From positions 1 to 39,093 of the forward strand of contig JAUXMV010000105.1 of the NCBI GenBank assembly GCA_030683155.1: 39,093 nt of DNA. The letters run 5' to 3'. Positions within the stretch are counted from its first letter, which is position 1. Each line of letters opens with the position of its first letter. Below are positions 36,234-39,093 of the stretch, in pieces. Made by a program: the position numbers and the translations under genes. The DNA comes from Bacteroidales bacterium. GTDB lineage: Bacteria > Bacteroidota > Bacteroidia > Bacteroidales > F082. The notes beneath the pieces are model-generated. The model made no database searches. It was not told the DNA's origin and saw only the letters and a program-made list of their open reading frames with translations.

Positions 36234-37232
36234 TCAAGTGAATCCCGTGAATAATATTTCAATGTTGGAAATCTGCTCAAAACACGTAAGGTTTTCCATG
36301 CTGTTGAAAATGAGCTTCTGAAGGAATTGCTGGCTGCCCAAGTCGGAAACACTATTTAAAGCATTTGAGCAAAGTCTAAAATTAAGTGTTATAACATTGT
36401 CCAAAACAGCACTCTGAAGATTTTCCATACTCGTTACTTTAAGTTTCTCTGTATCAAAAGCAATAATCCCCTGAACCTTTTCAAAATCCATTATGATGTT
36501 ATCATTCATGTATAATTTCAACTGTGCCTCAGCTACAACCTCTTTCATCCCTTCTTTGTCATTGAGAAGCTTCTTTTTCTCCAGATAACTCAGAACTGGC
36601 TTGTTTTGGGTGAGGACTGCTGAATGCATGACGTTCAATGCAAGAATATCATGGGCATCATTCAAATCATTCAGGTAAGATTCAGGATTTGATTCGATAT
36701 AGGTAGCCATGGCATTCATATAGTTCATCAAAACTGCATCGTGGTTGCGGATGCGTGCGATGGCGTTTTGTGCCTGATTGAGATAGGCGACAACAGGTAC
36801 ATCCTGGTTTTGATCTATTGAAATAATCATGTTCAGAGCCGAAAGAATATCTACGCGGGCAGATTCAAGATAGGTTTTAAAATTCGTGAGCGCATTTGAA
36901 TAGGGATAATACACCTTTTCAAAATCTATTTCTTCTGTGGCAATAGCCAAAACACGTTCCACATCTGAAGAAGTTTTCAAAGCCTGATAATAATTATATA
37001 GCAGGTATTTCTCATATTGCGAACGTTTTGCTGTGTCTTCGACAAATTCATTGCGCAGAAGAATATCGTCTTCGGTGATTTGAACATTTCTGAAACGGTC
37101 GACTTTTCCTATGGAACCGGCAAGCTCATCGCTCTTGGTTTTTGGCAGATCAATAAACAATCCCATCAAGACCCCAATGGTCAAGGTTAAAACTGCGATT
37201 ATTCCAGCTTGTAAATAAGTGATCTTTTTCAT
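36234..37232 (-). CDS. Membrane-anchored paralogue family, member 2
   Basis: A 332-residue member. The N-terminus MKKITYLQAGIIAVLTLTIG is identical to member 3, and the body to about residue 240 differs at only scattered positions. The tail is divergent (SMENLQSAVLDNVITLN..., ALNSVSDLGSQQFLQ, SMENLTCFEQISNIEIL). Its 5' leader (GCTATTATTCCTTGATGT) is nearly the same as that of member 3, so the duplication copied leader and gene together. Function is not known; a sensor, adhesin or scaffold on the periplasmic side is possible but unsupported. Confidence 0.75.
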   Translation of the reverse strand: MKKITYLQAGIIAVLTLTIGVLMGLFIDLPKTKSDELAGSIGKVDRFRNVQITEDDILLRNEFVEDTAKRSQYEKYLLYNYYQALKTSSDVERVLAIATEEIDFEKVYYPYSNALTNFKTYLESARVDILSALNMIISIDQNQDVPVVAYLNQAQNAIARIRNHDAVLMNYMNAMATYIESNPESYLNDLNDAHDILALNVMHSAVLTQNKPVLSYLEKKKLLNDKEGMKEVVAEAQLKLYMNDNIIMDFEKVQGIIAFDTEKLKVTSMENLQSAVLDNVITLNFRLCSNALNSVSDLGSQQFLQKLIFNSMENLTCFEQISNIEILFTGFT

Positions 37233-37333
37233 GCTATTATTCCTTGATGTCGAATTTCTGAATTATCCTGTTAAATTTCGCTTTGATTGTTTCATATCCC
37301 GTCTTTAAACCTAATAAATCTCAATTACTTTGG

Positions 37334-38392
37334 TTAGCGGATATAGTTCAAGGATTCAATATCTGAAAGTTTCGTGATTCCCTGAATATTTTCCATACTA
37401 CTAACCATATCCTGAAGAAGTTGCTGATTTTCTAATCCTGAATGACTATTTAAATCATTAGACAGACTATTTATATATTGAGAAATACTATTTATATATT
37501 GAGAGATACTATTTAAAGCAAGTGAGCTAAGAGCCGAATTAATCGCTTCAATATCACTCAGAACAACACTCTGAAGGTTTTCAATGTCTGTAATAACAAT
37601 TCCTTGAAGTACATTCACTGAATTTATTGCATTTAAGCTTTCGACATCAGAAATGAAATGATCCTGCATAAAAGATTTCATACTGGCTTCGGCAACAAGT
37701 TCTGTCATGCCTTCTTTTTCGTTCATCAGCTTCTTTTTTTCGAGATAGGTAAGAACGGGTTTGTTTTGAGTCAACAGGGCTGAATGCATAACGTTCATTG
37801 CAAGAATATCATGAGCGTCATTCAAATCATCCAAATTGGATTCAGGGTTTGATTCGATATAGGTAGCCATAGCATTCATATAGTTTATCAGCACCTGATC
37901 GTGATTGCGGATGCGGGCAATGGCATTTTGTGCTTGATTTAGATAAGTCACAACAGGCACTTTCTGGTTTTCATCTATTGTTAGGATTAAGTTTAAAGCC
38001 GACAAAATATCTACACGGGCAGATTCAAGATAGGTTTTAAAATTGGTGAGGGCGTTTGAATAAGGATAATACACCTTATCAAAATCAATTTCTGCTGTAG
38101 CAATAGCCAAAACACGTTCAACGTCGGAAGAAGTTTTCAAAGCCTGATAATAATTAAAAAGCAGGTACTTTTCATATTGCGTGCGTTTTGCTGTGTCTTC
38201 AACAAGTTCGTTGCGCAGAAGAATGTCGTCTTCGGTGATTTGAACATTTCTGAAACGATCAACTTTTCCTATTGAGCCTGCAAGCTCATCGTTTTTGGTT
38301 TTTGGGAGATCTATAAACAATCCCATCAAAACACCAATGGTCAATGTTAAAACTGCTATTATTCCTGCCTGTAAGTAAGTAATCTTTTTCAT
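37334..38392 (-). CDS. Membrane-anchored paralogue family, member 3
   Basis: A 352-residue member and the longest complete one. The N-terminal anchor and body match member 2 closely. The tail contains an internal short tandem duplication, SISQYIN-SISQYIN, encoded by two near-identical 21-bp units around 37466-37507, and several SDIE/SMEN motifs spaced along the chain. The extra tail length arises partly from that duplication. Upstream, at 38458-38712, lies the deoxyhypusine-synthase-like fragment rather than the usual start of another copy. Confidence 0.75.
   Translation of the reverse strand: MKKITYLQAGIIAVLTLTIGVLMGLFIDLPKTKNDELAGSIGKVDRFRNVQITEDDILLRNELVEDTAKRTQYEKYLLFNYYQALKTSSDVERVLAIATAEIDFDKVYYPYSNALTNFKTYLESARVDILSALNLILTIDENQKVPVVTYLNQAQNAIARIRNHDQVLINYMNAMATYIESNPESNLDDLNDAHDILAMNVMHSALLTQNKPVLTYLEKKKLMNEKEGMTELVAEASMKSFMQDHFISDVESLNAINSVNVLQGIVITDIENLQSVVLSDIEAINSALSSLALNSISQYINSISQYINSLSNDLNSHSGLENQQLLQDMVSSMENIQGITKLSDIESLNYIR
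37466..37507. repeat. Two near-identical 21-bp tandem units within member 3
   Basis: The unit ATATTGAGAAATACTATTTAT and the adjacent ATATTGAGAGATACTATTTA differ at one position where they align. They encode SISQYIN twice, adding seven residues to the divergent tail without breaking the frame. The boundaries are approximate. Confidence 0.7.
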
Positions 38393-38457
38393 GCTATTAT
38401 TCTTTGATGTTAATTTTTTTGATAATCATATTTAATTCTCATTTATCGCTTCTGTAC

Positions 38458-38712
38458 TTGCCAAACTGAATAAATCTCATTGCATTTGGTGCGCTGTTGG
38501 ATGCGGCGAAAAGCGATGAAGCACACATGGATGTCGGCGGGAAAATGATGATTACCCTTGCCGGGGCAATGATTACAGCCGAATTGAGTATTTCTCTGGC
38601 CGAAATGATCCGTCGGATTAAAGTGCAAATAATCTCCTGCACCGGCGCCAACCTTGAGAAAGAACTCATGAATCACCTTGGGTACAGCCATTATAGGCGC
38701 GAGAGGGATCCA
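38458..38712 (+). pseudogene. Fragment of a deoxyhypusine-synthase-like gene
   Basis: The plus strand encodes, in frame from about 38473, FGALLDAAKS, GGKMMITLAGAM, TAELSISLAEMIRR, VQIISCTGANLEKELMN and a final HYRR. This is the N-terminal NAD-binding part of the deoxyhypusine-synthase-like family known in Bacteroidota, which is normally more than 300 residues. Only about 75 codons remain. The beginning is missing (a stop codon lies at 38467), some conserved positions are altered (AMITAELS for AMSTAELG), and the match stops at a GGATCC (38707-38712). It is a broken gene, or one side of a sequence joint. Confidence 0.82.
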
Positions 38713-39093
38713 ACTAATTCAATATCTGAAAGTTGCTCGATTCCCTGAATATTTTCCATACTACCAATCAAAAACTGTAGAAGTTGCTGATTTCCTAATT
38801 CAGAGATACTATTTAAAACAGTTGAGTTAAGTGCTGAATTAATCGCTTCAATATTATTAAGGAGTGAACGCTGAAGTTGTTCCATGCTTGCAATTTCTAT
38901 TCCCTTAAGTGTTTCTGTACTTGCCGCTGCATTTATACTTTCAACATCCATGATGAAGTGATCGTTCATGTATGATTTCAACTGTGCTTCAGCAACAACT
39001 TCTTTCATTCCTTCCTTGTCATTAAGGAGTTTCTTTTTCTCCAGATAACTCAGAACAGGTTTGTTTTGGGTAAGGACTGCAGAATGCATAACA
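38691..39093 (-). CDS. Membrane-anchored paralogue family, member 4 (partial)
   Basis: The gene runs off the right end of the window, so the N-terminal 200 or so residues are not seen. The visible 133 codons match the end of the conserved body (VMHSAVLTQNKPVLSYLEKKKLL) and a tail like that of member 3 (NIEAINSALNS, LGNQQLLQFLIGSMENIQGIEQLSDIE). After SDIELV the homology ends. The final residues GSLSRL and the stop codon come from the antisense strand of the deoxyhypusine-synthase-like fragment, so the C-terminus is chimeric. Confidence 0.75.
   Translation of the reverse strand, partial: VMHSAVLTQNKPVLSYLEKKKLLNDKEGMKEVVAEAQLKSYMNDHFIMDVESINAAASTETLKGIEIASMEQLQRSLLNNIEAINSALNSTVLNSISELGNQQLLQFLIGSMENIQGIEQLSDIELVGSLSRL

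Noticed and set aside
38450-38925. 13-bp direct repeat TTCTGTACTTGCC at 38450-38462 and 38913-38925, possibly marking recombination of the array
   Set aside because: The shared stretch is short, the flanks do not match, and chance similarity in AT-rich sequence cannot be excluded.
35156-39093. Paralogue array as a CRISPR or non-coding repeat region
   Set aside because: The repeating unit is a full protein-coding gene of about 1 kb, with no short regular repeats and spacers.

Overview
The window looks like a chromosomal stretch of a Bacteroidota bacterium, probably a Bacteroidales or environmental relative. The evidence is type IX secretion (T9SS) sorting domains of both type A and type B, a PorP/SprF-family protein, a lipoprotein with a K-(D/E)-rich export signal, and several promoters matching the Bacteroidota TTTG-N19/20-TAnnTTTG pattern. 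Coding is dense on both strands. No CRISPR array, phage, rRNA or complete insertion sequence was seen.

Left part (1-8,880). Minus-strand genes encode a secreted protein of unknown function, a NarL/LuxR-type response regulator and a TPR-containing histidine kinase, which together look like one signalling module. Next comes an AT-rich accessory island with two small membrane proteins and a YhcG/DUF1016 PD-(D/E)XK nuclease. The nuclease sits between two diverged direct repeats of about 245 bp. Then follow a T9SS-exported propeller-like protein and a frameshifted remnant of a second copy of the kinase gene.

Middle (8,880-22,870). A Na/Pi-cotransporter-family protein, tRNA-Asn with promoter and terminator, and a small outer-membrane-type protein are on the minus strand. 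A plus-strand block then holds a second TPR histidine kinase/response regulator pair, a small unknown protein, and two very large secreted paralogues with a polysaccharide-deacetylase-like N-terminal domain. The first paralogue has a type B sorting domain and is translationally coupled to a PorP/SprF-like protein with an unusual basic tail. The second has a type A sorting domain.

Right part (22,870-39,093). A nucleotide-sugar dehydrogenase and a CvfB-like S1 protein converge. A compact minus-strand operon follows: RsbW-like kinase, a substrate-binding protein with three tandem ABC_sub_bind modules, a STAS-domain protein, an ABC permease and an ATPase, possibly with a lipoprotein at the end. 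It joins partner-switching regulators to an ABC importer-like set and is the best candidate here for an undescribed system. Upstream lies a large protein with an HELTH metallopeptidase domain, a propeller-like region and a possible C-terminal beta barrel. The window ends in a tandem array of at least four paralogous membrane-anchored proteins with a conserved body and divergent tails. The array is interrupted by a fragment of a deoxyhypusine-synthase-like gene whose junction with the last paralogue lies at a GGATCC.
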